64,000 bases of DNA from Ochotona curzoniae (Eukaryota > Chordata > Mammalia > Lagomorpha > Ochotonidae): positions 21,588,707 through 21,652,706 of the forward strand of contig NW_024467121.1 of the NCBI RefSeq assembly GCF_017591425.1. Direction: 5' to 3'. Positions 1-11,000 of the stretch are shown here, in pieces (the stretch's first letter is position 1; each line of letters begins with the position of its first letter). Position numbers and translations under genes: made by a program. Under the pieces are notes generated by a model that made no database searches, was not told the DNA's origin, and worked only from the letters and a program-made list of their open reading frames with translations.

Positions 1-585
1 TCATAGTTCCTTGCTATACTGGCTTTCCTTATTACCTTTTACTGTATCAAGTCAGCAAGGAGCAGAGGCTGAGTGCAGGTTGGCTAGAATGATGGGGTTT
101 TATTTAATGCAATATGATCACAGCAGTGGTCTTTGCTATACTGTTGGAAGGAAGCAAGTCCTGGGCCCTGACCATATAAAGGGGGAGGGGTTTAAATATA
201 GATATGAGCACCAAGAGGCATGAGTCATGGTAGAGAAATGGAGGAGTAGGGGGCAACTTGAGTCTGCCTCTGCATTTTTGTTTTTCTGGAGGTGGTATGT
301 GAAGGGAAGCAAACAAGCAAGGGAATGGCTCATGAAGGGAGGTTTGCTCCTGGGTTTTACGTAGTATTTTTGATCCTTCAGGCTGATCTGAGGTATGAAG
401 GCATCCTAGTTGTTGCTCTTGATTTATCTTTTGCACTTGGCTGTTCGCATTTTCGCTTTCTCGTTTGTTTACATTGTAACTTTTTGCTTAATATGGTTTT
501 AGTATTTAATATTATCATAACTTGATGAATATTAGTGAATATATATACATTCTGTAACTCTCACCAGAATCGAAATATGGGACTA
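1..585. other. Unique non-coding stretch
   Basis: No recognisable gene, exon or well-preserved repeat is visible here. There is a TATA-like word (tataaagggg) near 175, but no CpG-rich context, start codon context or transcript evidence goes with it. Open frames in both strands are short and have no family signature. Confidence 0.5.
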
Positions 586-958
586 CATAATATGAAATGA
601 TTCTGTTTCTGTTGGTTAATTTTGTCTTTGAATTTCATGTATGGAGTCAAGCAGTATAAAATGTAGTCTGACTTCCTGAACAGAGTGTAGTAATTCAGTG
701 GTGTACTCATTGTTTGAGTGGCTTTTTCCTTTTTGATGCCTAGAAGTATTATTACATGGGTATGCTGCAATTTATCCATTCCCTTTGCTGTACTTGAACA
801 TTTGTATTGTTGCCAGTGTTTAGTAGTTACTTTTAATACAGATGTTGCGAATAGTATGTAAAATCTTTGTACATAGTTTCTTTTGGAAGAATATCAGTAA
901 TAAAATCACTAGATTATGTATAGAAGTTATGTTTTAGGCTGGTGTTCTGTTATAGCAG
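585..958 (-). mobile_element. L1 3' region, antisense, part 1
   Basis: Read on the minus strand, this resembles the old mammalian-wide L1 (L1M type) 3' untranslated region. Landmarks in plus-strand order are an 'aatttcatgtatgga' block near 630, 'tttatccattcc' near 772, and a 'gttgcgaatagtatgtaaa' block near 844. They occur in the order expected for one antisense element. It continues after the SINE at about 1176 and again after about 1648. The element is old and diverged and has no coding capacity. Confidence 0.6.
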
Positions 959-959
959 T

Positions 960-1175
960 ACAGCTGTCACCAGTGATAACAGCAGCCCATTTGTGTGCCG
1001 TTTCCTGTGCTCAACTTCAATTCCGCTCACTGCTATAGGTCTGGGATGGCTCAAGTCCTTTGTCCTATGCACCTACGTGGGAGACAGATGCTGCCATCTG
1101 GGGAGTGAATCAGCAGATGGAAGATAATTTTTTTCCCCCTCCCATTCTCTCCGTAGCTTTTTCAAATAAACTTTT
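960..1175 (+). mobile_element. Lagomorph CSINE, degraded
   Basis: A plus-strand tRNA-derived lagomorph SINE with internal deletions. The best preserved part is the core 'ggctcaagtcctttg', then 'gtgggagacagatg', then 'ctggggagtgaatcagcagatggaag', ending in a CT-rich patch and 'aaataaac'. The tRNA-like head is poorly preserved. It interrupts the antisense L1 of 585-1750, so it is younger than that L1. Confidence 0.7.
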
Positions 1176-1372
1176 TAAAGTATATTCATCTTGAAACTGC
1201 CAAACTATTTTCCAAAGTGATTGTACTATTTTGCATTTCCTCAGCAGTGTTTGGAAGTTCTAATTGTTCCAATTTCCATCAGTCTCTGTTATCATTATTT
1301 TAATTAGCCATCCCAACAGATGTGCAATGACATTGTAGTTTTTCCTTCATTTTCCTTTTCCTTTTTCTTTAT
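1176..1372 (-). mobile_element. L1 3' region, antisense, part 2
   Basis: This continues the antisense L1M-like sequence after the SINE. The block 'aactgccaaactattttcc' followed by 'aaagtgattgtactatttt' is the reverse complement of a well-known stretch of mammalian L1 3' regions. It is followed by 'cagcagtgtttggaagttc' and a degraded 'gccatcccaacagatgtgcaatgacattg'-type segment. It joins to the part after 1648. Confidence 0.75.
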
Positions 1373-1374
1373 AA

Positions 1375-1648
1375 AGGTTTAGTTATTTGAAGATCGAGAT
1401 AGAAAATGTTTTCTTCTGTTGGTTTTCTTCTCAAATGTCTCAACAGCTAGAACCAGGGCAAAATGAAGCCAGGGGCCTGGAACTGCCTTCAGATCTGCCA
1501 TGTGGGTGTCAGGATCCTAGTGCTGGACCATCTTATGCTGTTTTCCTAGACACTGTACTAGGTATCCTGATTGGATATGAGGCAGCTGAGGCAGTGTACA
1601 TGGTGGAAGCTGGAATTATATGTGATAGCTTAACCCAACACAGATAAT
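1375..1648 (-). mobile_element. Lagomorph CSINE, old
   Basis: A minus-strand copy. Readable blocks are the 'gaagccaggggcctggaact' region, 'catgtgggtgtcaggatcct', 'ggaccatcttatgctgtttt' and a degraded tRNA-like head near 1600-1645. The A-tail end (left) is poorly preserved. It splits the antisense L1 for a second time. Confidence 0.65.
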
Positions 1649-1750
1649 GCTGACATCAATATTATGGTTTTAACTTGCATATTGTAATATTGAATAATGT
1701 TGAGCATTGTACATGGCTTACTGATTGATGTTTTCTGAAGCCTTGAACTT
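1649..1750 (-). mobile_element. L1 3' region, antisense, part 3
   Basis: The words 'tggttttaacttgcat' and 'aatgttgagcattgtacatgg' are the expected continuation of the antisense L1 at 1176-1372. Colinearity across two SINE insertions is the main support. Confidence 0.6.
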
Positions 1751-1919
1751 CTATTGAAACAGAGTGGCCTAAGCAAAAGCTTTTGTTTTAGCTGTTTGGA
1801 AGTTCACTGAATGGTATCCTTTTAAAAATAGGTAATAGCTTGCATGTTAATGTAATGAGCAGCCTAGTATATTAAGCTTTTATGATGTTTTAATTATTCT
1901 CTGTGCATTGACTTATGTG

Positions 1920-2070
1920 TCTTCATCATTCCTCTGAGATCAGGACTTCTATCTACATTTTACATGTGAAAAACTAAGATGTAGGGGTGTTTGAACAGGT
2001 GAATGCTGATCCAACTTGTAAAGAACTAAGTATTCAAACTTAGGCACCTGATGCCACGTCTTTATTCCCG
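1920..2070 (-). mobile_element. MIR-like fragment
   Basis: A weak minus-strand resemblance to the MIR core: an 'acattttacatgtgaaaaact' block followed by positions corresponding to the 'aagtaacttgccc' core. Heavily diverged, and it could be chance. Confidence 0.3.
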
Positions 2071-2114
2071 GCCAGGAGCAAGCCAACTACAAGCCCAGGA
2101 ATCGAAACCAGTCA

Positions 2115-2210
2115 GTGCCCCTTCATGTATGGATCATCTTTTGTCTATTGCTGTAGAAGTAGAGTTTGAGTATGGCAACAGAGGTGGTGTGGGCTATAAG
2201 GTCTGTCCTT
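2115..2210 (+). mobile_element. hAT-type DNA transposon relic
   Basis: The order 'gtctattgctg', 'tagagtttgagta', 'caacagaggtggtgtggg' and 'ctataaggtctg' follows the internal part of an old non-autonomous hAT element common in mammals, in which 'gtctatggctg', 'agagttgagtag', 'gacagagaccgtatgg' and 'cccacaaagcc' occur in this order. No terminal inverted repeats are preserved. The same family appears in the other orientation near 46488. Confidence 0.45.
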
Positions 2211-3400
2211 CATAGAAATTTTACTAGCCTTACTGATGGATGTCACACAAGCTCCTCATGGTATGTGGGTATGTGCCTAATTTTGTCATGGAAGAGTGAG
2301 CGTCTGGGAATGTAAACAGACGCCAAAAGAGGACACCAACTGATGGCCTCAAAAATTTTTTCCTGCAACTGAAGATTTCTCAGATCTTTCCAGTAAAAAT
2401 AAAATGCATGTAAAAGTGTATAGGTATTTTAGCTACATTCTACATTAAAATCTATGTAGATACATGAATGTCAAGAAAATTACATAAAAAGTGATTAGCT
2501 TATTGCTAACCTCAGTGGTATTACCTTTTTTTTAAGTTCTTTAGAGTGTAAATTGGAAAAATCGTTTCTAATATAAGCAGAGAACAAGAGTGAAGCTGAG
2601 ACCTTTGTAATTGTCATCAGACATGATTTATGACAGGTTCCCATAGCTTTTGATTGACTTTAGAACTGTATGTGTCTGGGTTGTGACATTTTATTTCACA
2701 AGGTTTATGGGCTAGTCAATAAAATTCAGAAGAATTTGTCCTGGATGTAGGGACTTTAAATCTGATTAAGTGAAGATACTGAGTTAAAGAATTTTTGAAA
2801 TGTCAGTATATCCCTTTCAATTATATGATGATTTCATTTATTTAAAATAATGAAACAAATGTTTATATTTGGAGAATAGTCTGTGGTATTCATTAATAGT
2901 GGCCTGAAGCAAAGGCCCAGAATAAAACAGTGTGTTCACATGATATTCCGTTTCTTTCTTTTTTTTTTGTTATTTTCCAAAGTAAAACAGTTCTGAAGCC
3001 CAGTTATAAAACTTACAACAATAAAACTAGAAGAATTCATTAGAGATTTGCGAAACTTAGATAACAGGAAAATATTCATTTGTTAGAATCATGATTTGTT
3101 CAACAAATCATGTGTCAAGTAACCTTGAAACTTCAGGTGTAGTGTCTGACTCCTATGACACAAAAAGTGAGCAATACTCTTGATCTGACAGTCCAAGGAA
3201 GGTGTTTGGCGGGGGTGTCTGTGTGTCTGTGTTCTGACTTGAATATTCAAAATTGCTAAAGAATTGTGAATCAAAACGTGACATTTTTGGAAAGTTTAAC
3301 AGCATTAGGTAGCTAATATGAACACTAATTTTCTAGCATTGCAATATAAAAAAAAAAAAAACTTGAACAAATAACTAAAACCAAAGCTAACAAAGAAAAT
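2211..3400. other. Unique non-coding stretch
   Basis: AT-rich DNA without an identifiable gene or repeat family. It ends in a short A-run at about 3348-3361 just before the GC-rich duplication. Frames are broken throughout. Confidence 0.5.
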
Positions 3401-3403
3401 AGT

Positions 3404-3670
3404 GGGAGTCCCCAAAGTTCCCCTGTCAGGAACACCCACAGTCCTAACCCTCACCAGCAGAAGCTGAGCCCTAACAGGGGAGTTCTTAAAGTCCCCCTGC
3501 CAGGCCTGCCCCCAGCCCTGGATTTTGCATATGTTGGAGGGTGCTGCAGTCCCACCCAGCCCTACCTGGTGTAGCCTGGCCTGCCCCAGTCCCAGTTCTT
3601 GCTAGTTGGTGCTGTGACCTAGCCCATTCTTGCTTGCCCCCAGCTCCAGCTTTATTCTGTGCTAACAGTT
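3404..3670. repeat. GC-rich direct repeat of about 74 bp
   Basis: An abruptly GC-rich, C-strand-biased segment in AT-rich surroundings. Two units start with 'ggagtccccaaagttcccc' at 3405 and 'ggagttcttaaagtccccc' at 3479, giving a period of 74 bp. A more degenerate third portion follows, with repeated 'cccagccct' and 'gcctgcccc' words up to about 3670. The family is not recognised. It could be a minisatellite, a GC-rich 5' portion of a retroelement, or part of an LTR. Short open frames in both strands reflect the low stop density of C-rich DNA. Confidence 0.6.
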
Positions 3671-3679
3671 GCTGCATTG

Positions 3680-3930
3680 AGAGAAATCCTAAACAGGATA
3701 GTAAGGGACCAAATGCTACAGCTTATTGAAAGGATTATACACTATGACAAAGTGGTAAGGATGGCTCAATCAATCCTTGTAACACATTCATTTTCTGACC
3801 CTCTGTTTCCCATCTTAGAATATGAGATGGAATGCTAACATCATAATATTGAGGCTTAGAATCACTTTTATAACTGGTCACAATGGAAGCCATTCAGTTG
3901 AGTGTTTACTAAGAAGCCATTTTAAGTCAT
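3680..3930. other. Unique non-coding stretch
   Basis: No gene or repeat was recognised between the GC-rich repeat and the AT-rich microsatellite. Confidence 0.5.
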
Positions 3931-3931
3931 T

Positions 3932-4011
3932 AGTATATATATATATTATATATGCATATAATATAACATATTAGCATATACAATGTATGTTACACACACA
4001 TACATACACAC
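3932..4011. repeat. AT/AC-rich low complexity
   Basis: A run of TA dinucleotides (3934-3955), a degenerate TATA-rich part, then 'acacacacatacatacacaca' near 3992-4011 (imperfect CA and CATA units). A composite simple repeat. Confidence 0.8.
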
Positions 4012-4734
4012 TAAATGTAGTGGTAGATCTGGAAAGTATAATATTGGTCAGTTTGAGAACTTGGGCCTTGAACAGTGTTTCAGATAGTTTGTACAGTGGA
4101 TTATAGTGAGATTACTGGTGTTGAGAAAATTAGACAAGGGGGAAAATTTATTAGGTTCAAATGCATGCCTGTTGGTCTTTACTGATCCAAACTTAGAACC
4201 TACAACTTTTTGTTACTTGGCTTGTTGAAAAAAATCAGATGTCAGGTTAATGATAACATCAGTTAGTTTAGACCAATTAATGTGGTTTCTAGTAGGTAAT
4301 TGATATTTGAATAAAATCTGGAAAAAGTGGATAGGGCATTCATTCATGCAATATCACACCAGGAACTGATAAATGTGTTGCCTGCTGTATCCTTACTTAA
4401 TCAGAGTGATAGAAAAAAATGTAGGACTTGGTATTTGGGGGAAAAAAAAGTCTACTGATATGACTTGTTGAACATGCAGCAAAATACAGATACCCAAGGG
4501 TACTTGCCTTTGAGTTCTGATTTAGGAAGTTTATCTCAACAGTTTTGAGAGATTCAGAAAGTGATCTGAGGATGGATAGATCAATAGTTGGCTGATTTGT
4601 AAGGATGGAGAAATGCAATGAATATGTTCAAATTAAGATTTCAGAATATTTTTCCAGGATCATGTATGTGAGATTTTAGAGGTTTGCTTATGTAGTAGAA
4701 ATAATGAAATGACCATAGGCTGAGTTTGTTTGTT
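4012..4734. other. Unique non-coding stretch
   Basis: AT-rich DNA with no recognised gene, exon or repeat family. Confidence 0.5.
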
Positions 4735-5045
4735 TTTCAAAGACTTACTTGAATATCAGAGTTTAAGTTTGATATTGTGCATTCATTGGCTTACTTCCCA
4801 AATGGCTGTGATGGCTAGGGGTAAGTCAGGCTGAAGCTGGGTGCTTCATCTGGGTTTTACATGTGGGTGGCAGGAGTTGAAGTACATGGACCATCTTACA
4901 CTGCTTTCCCATGCACATTATTAGGGTGCTAAATCGGAAGTGGAGCAGCCAGAACTTGACCTGCTGCCCTTACAGGATTCTGGTATCTCGGGTTGTGACC
5001 TAACCTGGTCCTAAACCAGTGGGCTACAATACCAGTTCCTGTTTT
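4735..5045 (-). mobile_element. Lagomorph CSINE, old
   Basis: A minus-strand SINE. The order is a degraded tail ('caaagacttacttgaatat'), 'tcccaaatggctgtgatggc', 'tcatctgggttttacatgtg', 'ggaccatcttacactgcttt', 'cggaagtggagcagccagaa' and a diverged tRNA-like head to about 5040. It belongs to the older stratum, whose wording is closer to the shared lagomorph consensus. Confidence 0.75.
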
Positions 5046-5520
5046 TCTGTTAGAGTTAGGACCAAAATATATTTTCAGTTTCATTTTGCTACCTATGAGT
5101 TATAAGTATTTACCTTGTAGATTATCTGGCCTATGTATGTTCTTTTGGTCTTTCCTTCTGGCTAGTGATATACTTGGCTATTTCTTGGCATTCATGGTAT
5201 GGAAATGTAATAGCTCTGTATTCCAGTCTTCATTAAGGAAGCAAATAGTCTAATAAGTTTCAAGGTGAGCTTTCTATTCAGTCCTAGATACACATTTCAT
5301 TACTTTGGGAAAAGATATTTATTAGGTTCATGAGAGGTTTCATGGAAGAGAATTAGAAATTGCAAAAAATATGAGCAATTGAAAAATATTGATTTTTAAT
5401 AATTCATATTTTTTACATAGGGTTATATTCCATATTGAGTTTTTCATGTAAGGACATTTTTCTTGTTTAAAGGCGAGTACTATATTTAATTAAATACTAC
5501 TATGCATTGGGATTCATGTT
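5046..5520. other. Unique non-coding stretch
   Basis: No gene or repeat family recognised. Confidence 0.5.
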
Positions 5521-5524
5521 AGTG

Positions 5525-5640
5525 AAATTTTTAAAAAGCATTGAATATATACTCTGCCAGGTACTTTTGAATATGAGCAGATGAAAAAGACTTCCATATC
5601 TGATTTAGAAACAGTCTCTCATAGTGAATGATATTAGTAC
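5525..5640 (-). mobile_element. Possible L2 3' end
   Basis: The order 'attgaatatatactctgcca', 'ggtacttttgaatatgag', then 'cagatgaaaaagac' follows the antisense L2 tail pattern (attgagcacctactatgtgccaggcac, then gggatacagcagtgaa). Diverged and uncertain. Confidence 0.3.
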
Positions 5641-6224
5641 TCTCCTGTGAATCTGATCAGCATAGCTTGAGGATGCAGAAAGAGCTGCAGATTTTGTTGA
5701 CTAACTCTGGAAGGGGGAGACAGATGAATCTGCTATTGGAGCATTGTGAATATGTGCTCCTCAAGTGTGAAAGGCTCATGTGGAAGCGTAATTTGGAACA
5801 GAGGTTTCTGAAACCTAGTATTTTGCAGGGGGTTAGGCACTGGGGATCTATTTTCTCACTGGCTGGAACCTTGTCCATGGTGGAATATGGGGGTTATCGT
5901 TACTTTGACCAATGCTGGTTAAAAGCACTGTGAGTCTACTTTGTGTGGATTCTGTGGTTCATCAGCATGTGCCCACAGGAGCAGATTCCAGGTGCTGTAG
6001 GATGTAACAGTGCCCGAGTGTTGCTATGCTTGTGATGCACTACTCATCTTGTCGGTTCTGACTTTTCACTGCGTTGAGGTCTTCTGATGTACACATATAA
6101 ATATTCCCATACCTATCGTCCTTGAAAGATGGTGTTTTTTAAGAATGAAGACTATGGACTTCCTAAAGTATACTACTTGTCTGTCTGCTGGCTTGTATTT
6201 GGGACACTTCAAACAATTTGTGGG
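5641..6224. other. Unique stretch with a 101-codon frame
   Basis: A plus-strand frame of 101 codons spans 5628-5933, but it shows no domain, no splice-site pair and no family resemblance. Nothing else was recognised. I do not call it a gene. Confidence 0.4.
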
Positions 6225-6480
6225 AAATAATGGTGAGACTTAGTGTTGCAACAGTTAAGGTGCTGCATGGGAATCTCCCATCCCATATAGGAGTGCATGG
6301 ATTCAATCCAGTTTCCTGTTAAATCCTCCTGAGACATTGCAGGTTCAAGTACATGAAGTCTCTGTCATCAAGCCTGGACAGCACATGGAGTTCTGGCCTT
6401 CTGGCTTCCACCTGGCCCAGCCCTGGCTGTTGAATGCATTTGGGGAATGCAACAATGGATAGAATCAAGTTTCGGCAATT
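6225..6480 (+). mobile_element. Lagomorph CSINE, strongly degraded
   Basis: Plus-strand wording follows the SINE order: a diverged head near 6240, 'catcccatataggagtgcat' near 6282, 'cacctggcccagccctggct' near 6410, then 'gcatttggggaatgcaacaa' near 6436. The middle portion is heavily diverged. Confidence 0.5.
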
Positions 6481-6788
6481 AAGTCAACTACAAAATTAGT
6501 TTTCAGTTTTTCTTTCTATTGCTGCTTGCTTGTAAATATTATTAAAATAAGTCTCAGAAAAGGTAATTATATTGAACTACTATATATGCAATGATTGATA
6601 CATAATTTAAAAAGCAGAGGGGAATCCAGGCAACAGACTAAAATAAGAACAGTTGTTGAGGATACAATAGTTTGAATCTGTTTGATTTTTTTTTTTTTTT
6701 CTCAAAAGGCTCTATGCTAGAGCTGAGTTTCCTTATAAATGTGTGTGACTTTTAAAGTTGAACACTTCACAATATAACATTGACTTCT

Positions 6789-7116
6789 TCTTTTTTTTTT
6801 TTTAAAGATTTATTTTTATTGGAAAGGCAGATATACAGAGAGAGGAGAGACAGAGAGGAAGATCTTCTGTCCGATGATTCACTCCCCAGGTGGCCGCAAC
6901 GGCCGATGCTATGCCGATCCGGAGCTAGGAGACTCTTCTAGGTCTCCTACGCAGGTGCAGGCTCCCAAAGCTTTGGGCCGTCCTCGACTGCTTTCCCAGG
7001 CCACAAGCAGGGAGCTGGATGGGAAGCGGGGCTGCCGGGATTAGAACTGGCGCCCATATGGGATCCCGGGGGGTGCAAGGTGAGGACCTTAACCACTGTG
7101 CCATCGCGATGGGCCC
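6789..7116 (-). mobile_element. Young full-length CSINE with perfect TSD
   Basis: A full-length minus-strand SINE. It starts with the reverse-complement A-tail (T-run, then 'aaagatttatttttattgg'), runs through the 'gatatacagagagagg' tail segment, 'gatgattcactccccaggtg', 'gggccgtcctcgactgcttt' and 'gcgcccatatgggatcccgg', and ends at 'gggccc'. It is flanked by a perfect 13-bp target-site duplication, aacattgacttct (6776-6788 and 7117-7129). It retains many CpGs, which fits a recent insertion. Confidence 0.95.
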
Positions 7117-7129
7117 AACATTGACTTCT

Positions 7130-7655
7130 GTTCCATTGAGGCAATATGGTTTATTTGGGTTGGACTAACAGATGAAAAACTGGATGTGTTGCTAGTATAG
7201 GCCTCTGCATCTAAGGAATTAGCTTGACTTAAAATAAAGATTGCATGTTACCTGAATAGTAGAAATATTTTTTCCTCAGACTTAAATAGATTGAAATTTA
7301 TTAACACATTTCAAATTTGATCACGGCTTTGGAAGAATTGATGTTTTCTTTTGAGAGTGAAAGTTATACTTTAGTATAGATTCCTATAAAAAGAAATTGA
7401 TGATTTTCCTATGTCCTTATGTTTTATCAGAAACATTTGAGTGACAACATGAAAACGTTTATTTTAAGGAGGAAATTAAGAACAAGATGGATTTTGACAA
7501 ACTCGTCTCCACAAAGTAGAATTTATGCGGCAGTAATTTTTCTGAATGCTAAGAAGCTCTAAGGGTTTGAGAGTGAAAAGAACATGATCAGTCTAGTTTT
7601 AACCCTGTGGCTACCAAAAAACTTATTTCCTGGCCTGCTTAGCTGTCCACTCCAT
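7130..7655. other. Unique non-coding stretch
   Basis: No gene or repeat family recognised. Confidence 0.5.
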
Positions 7656-7659
7656 CCTA

Positions 7660-7860
7660 AAACTAACATTTACCGAGCTCTAACTGTGGCCTTGGTGTGT
7701 ATTGAGTCTTCTGTGGGTGTCGTGTCATTTTGTGCACAGTGATTTTTGGCAGTGCAGTGGAGAGGCTATTATGATTATTTGAATTTTAGAATTCTAAAAT
7801 TCAAAATTAGAAGTGAAGAAACTTGCTTAAAATGAAGTAGACTGTAAATGTCAGAATTGG
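7660..7860 (-). mobile_element. MIR, antisense
   Basis: The order 'ctaacatttaccgagctcta', 'gagaggctattatgatta', then 'agtgaagaaacttgcttaaaat' matches the reverse-complement MIR core and 3' region (taacatttattgagc, then gaggtaggtattat, then gatgaggaaactgagg with aagtaacttgcc). A diverged ancient SINE. Confidence 0.6.
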
Positions 7861-8790
7861 CATATTAAAATTGCCACGATCAGAATACAAAGTGATCTTT
7901 GTATCATATGATTTCATTTTAACTCTAGATTTTTGGTTGATGCTGTGTGTTGCATACATACATAGAAAGGCATTGGAAGACCAAATACACGTACTATTTG
8001 CAGTTGAAGTGGATATTCTAATCCCATACCACTGAAACAATTAGACAACCTGTATCTATTTGCACACTAAGTTTAGAGAATGTATGTCACACTGCACCAC
8101 AATTCTGATTCTGTTAATTTAAAGTAGATGACACCCTCCATAAGCTTCCTGGTTATTTATAATTGGTGAAACAATTTCCTTTATTTATAAGGGAAGTTGC
8201 CAAATTTATAAGTAAATGTTCTAATGTAAAATTAAAAGGTGTTTTGAGATAATGCAAGCGTTTACCCATGTACCTATTTAAACATTTTATGCAGAGAAAT
8301 AACAAAATAATTCACAGAACTTTCATTAATAACCTCATGATCTTAGCACCATGAGTATCAGATCTGTTGTGGTGTAGCAGAAAGACAAATGGATTTTTTT
8401 TGGTAGATGATGTAATAACAAAAGCACCTTGAATAAATGTAAAGCAGATAATAAATATTAACTTAAAGGAAGAACAAAGTTGGAATTGTGCGGTCTTAAG
8501 CTACATGATTGTTAATATCTCTTAAGCCTGTTTCTTCATTCTAAATAAAGGGTAATAAAAATCCTTATCGGGAGTTTTTGTTCCTTAAATGAACTAAAAT
8601 ACAGAAGATGTCGTGTACTTATTAGTTGATTAGTAATGAGAAAATGACACATCATTAATACTTGCAAACAATGCCAAAATTTAAAATGGAATTCTTATGT
8701 CCTATGGAATTACTTACGAAATTCTGGCACTTGTTTTACATTTTTTGAGTGAGCTTCATTAATAACCCAGAAGGTTTTTTAGACTCAAAA
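7861..8790. other. Unique non-coding stretch
   Basis: AT-rich DNA. No gene or repeat family recognised. Confidence 0.5.
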
Positions 8791-8791
8791 T

Positions 8792-8810
8792 ACATATATA
8801 TATATATACA
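8792..8810. repeat. Short TA microsatellite
   Basis: An interrupted run of TA dinucleotides of about 19 bp. Confidence 0.8.
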
Positions 8811-9190
8811 AATACTCTACCTCTCCACTCATATTCTTTTCCTCTTGTCTTATGGGAAATTAATATGCACAAAAGTATTTCTTAATATCATTAAATTTTT
8901 TTAATGAGTGTCTTCTAAATTAAACATTGAAAAAAAATAGAGGCAGTAGAATTGTGTTAGAAAACCCTTTGGATGCAGATCTGTGGACATCAGAAGTTCA
9001 ATGAGTTTTTCTCACTTCTACACACAGTGTGGGTCTTAAGAGACTTACTGCAATGTAATTGGAGTGGTGGAAATAAGGTTGTGTAATACCAAAAGGATAT
9101 TGAGTACATGCAACACAGGCTGCAGTTTGTGCCTATTTAAATATGATGCCACTCATTTTTAAAGGCCTTTTCCCTTCTCTTCATCTTGGT
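8811..9190. other. Unique non-coding stretch
   Basis: No gene or repeat family recognised. Confidence 0.5.
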
Positions 9191-9194
9191 CTTT

Positions 9195-9449
9195 GTGTGA
9201 AAGGCAGAATGACAGACTGAGAGACATACTTTTTATTTGGCTAGGGTTGGACCAGGGTGATGCCAGCAGCAAGGAGCTCTGTGGTCTCCTGTGTGGGTGC
9301 AGGGGTTTAAGGACTTGGTGCATCCTCCACTGCTGTGGCATACAACTAGTGGGGCTCAAGAGGAGCAAGCAGGACTCCAACAGGCACTGACATGGGATCC
9401 TGGTATCACAAGTGGTGCCCTAACTCACTGTGCCATGATGCCGGCCCCG
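9195..9449 (-). mobile_element. Lagomorph CSINE, older
   Basis: A minus-strand copy with 'gtgaaaggcagaatgacaga' (tail side), 'ctgtgtgggtgcaggggttt', 'aggacttggtgcatcctcca', 'gacatgggatcctggtatca' and the head 'actgtgccatgatgccggcccc'. No convincing target-site duplication. Confidence 0.8.
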
Positions 9450-10355
9450 GTTGTGGTGGTTTTTGTGAAAAATTGTCTGTATTAAGTATGATAAAGGCAA
9501 AGCTGTGTTTTTACTTCTTAAGATTATTTCATAATTGTTATATATTTTCCATACAGAATTAACTGGAAAATTTTGTCTAAGCTGTTCATTTGAGTTATTT
9601 AGATTCCCTGCCTAGATCATATTGATGACTTTTCTATATTTTATTGAATGCTACTATTGGAAGATTATCTTTTTTACCAGAAAGTAAATCTATTTTCTGA
9701 AATTGGACTTGGATCATCATTAAAATATAAAATGCCCTGACTGTAAGGTAATATTAAAATGCCAGAAAAATTTATTAAACTTAGACTACTACTCTCAGGC
9801 TCATATTTTGAGCCCCTTTAAATGGACTTTTGGGTTAAAATGGAAATGTCAAATGATATGAAATTTAAAATACATATTTGACTCAGTACTGCCATCACAT
9901 AACATTAAATATTAAACATTAATTTTTACGCTGCTGGCAGATCACAATGATTCAGTGTTTAATGAAAAATCTGCCTGATGAGTAGTTTGTCCTTTTATAG
10001 AGCTGTTTATTTTTCATGGATTAATAGGTTTTGTTCTCTTAGTGAATGCTTAAATATGCTTTTTAAGTCATGGATATACCTATTTCTGACATAATCCACA
10101 ATTGAAATTCAGCAGTTGTATGTCTTCTGGGGTGTGTATGTATATGTCATTCTTATGAAGAAAATAATTGTCATCAGGGCAGACCTCATTAGAGCTAGGT
10201 GTTTTGTATCCAGTGGTGAGTTTAATGCATGCAATAAAAATCTTGCTATAAAAGGAATAGAAGCCACTTTAAAGGGATGAATTTTAGAGCAGGAACATTT
10301 TTTCATTCTATTTTTGTCATTGCAGTTACTCCAACACAAACTTGTACTCCTATGT
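9450..10355. other. Unique non-coding stretch
   Basis: AT-rich DNA without a recognisable gene or repeat. Confidence 0.5.
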
Positions 10356-10359
10356 TTGT

Positions 10360-10500
10360 TCATATCACTTATCTTCGTGACATTGAACAAGTTACTAATC
10401 TTGCTAAGCTTTAGTTTATCTGCATAATGGGTATAACAGTATTTGTAGTTAATACGTGCTAATATTCCTGAAAGTATACTGGCATTTAGCATGCACTCTA
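10360..10500 (+). mobile_element. MIR, sense
   Basis: 'gacattgaacaagttactaa' then 'gctttagtttatctgcataa', 'tgggtataacagtatttgta' and 'actggcatttagcatgcac' follow the MIR order (tgggcaagttacttaacc, cctcagtttcctcatctgtaaaatggg, ataatagtacc, cctggcac). Confidence 0.65.
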
Positions 10501-11000
10501 GTGTTACCTTTATTACTACTGTACATAGTGTTTATGTGTGTATATGATCAGTGCCACATGTGTTAGAGCAACAACAGAAGGATAATCCGTTCACAATAAA
10601 CGGAAATGGCATGATATTTGGGACAATTGTAGCGGTTATAGTCTTGATATTTTCACATTTGAGATGAGCCTCACTCAGGAAATGACATTCTGTCGAAGTT
10701 GCTTTTTTACAACCTACACACACATATACTTATTTCCTGAGGAATATACTGACATTGGAAGTCAGTCCATCTACTTTGCTTTATAAGAAGAAACTGGCTG
10801 TCCTGTGAGGCTCCTTTACCTTTAGCTAACAACCCAGATCCAAAAGCCCTCAATCTGAACTCTATTGGGACTCTGCCAACTTTGTGTTTTTTTTTTTTTT
10901 CTTTTAGAAAAATCATATCTGATGGAAACTTCCAGAAAGACGTGTATGGGGTTGAAGCAATCCTATACATCTAAAAATATTACTTCTGCATGTAGTTCTT
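10501..11000. other. Unique non-coding stretch
   Basis: Includes a T-run near 10886-10900. No gene or repeat family is recognised. The open frames on the minus strand (10532-10723, 10707-10970) show no domain. Confidence 0.5.

Noticed and set aside
170..200. TATA-like word as a promoter
   Set aside because: Only the word tataaagggg is present. There is no CpG island, initiator context or downstream coding sequence.
5628..5933. 101-codon frame as an exon or gene
   Set aside because: No recognisable domain, splice sites or polyadenylation context. The left edge may be L2.
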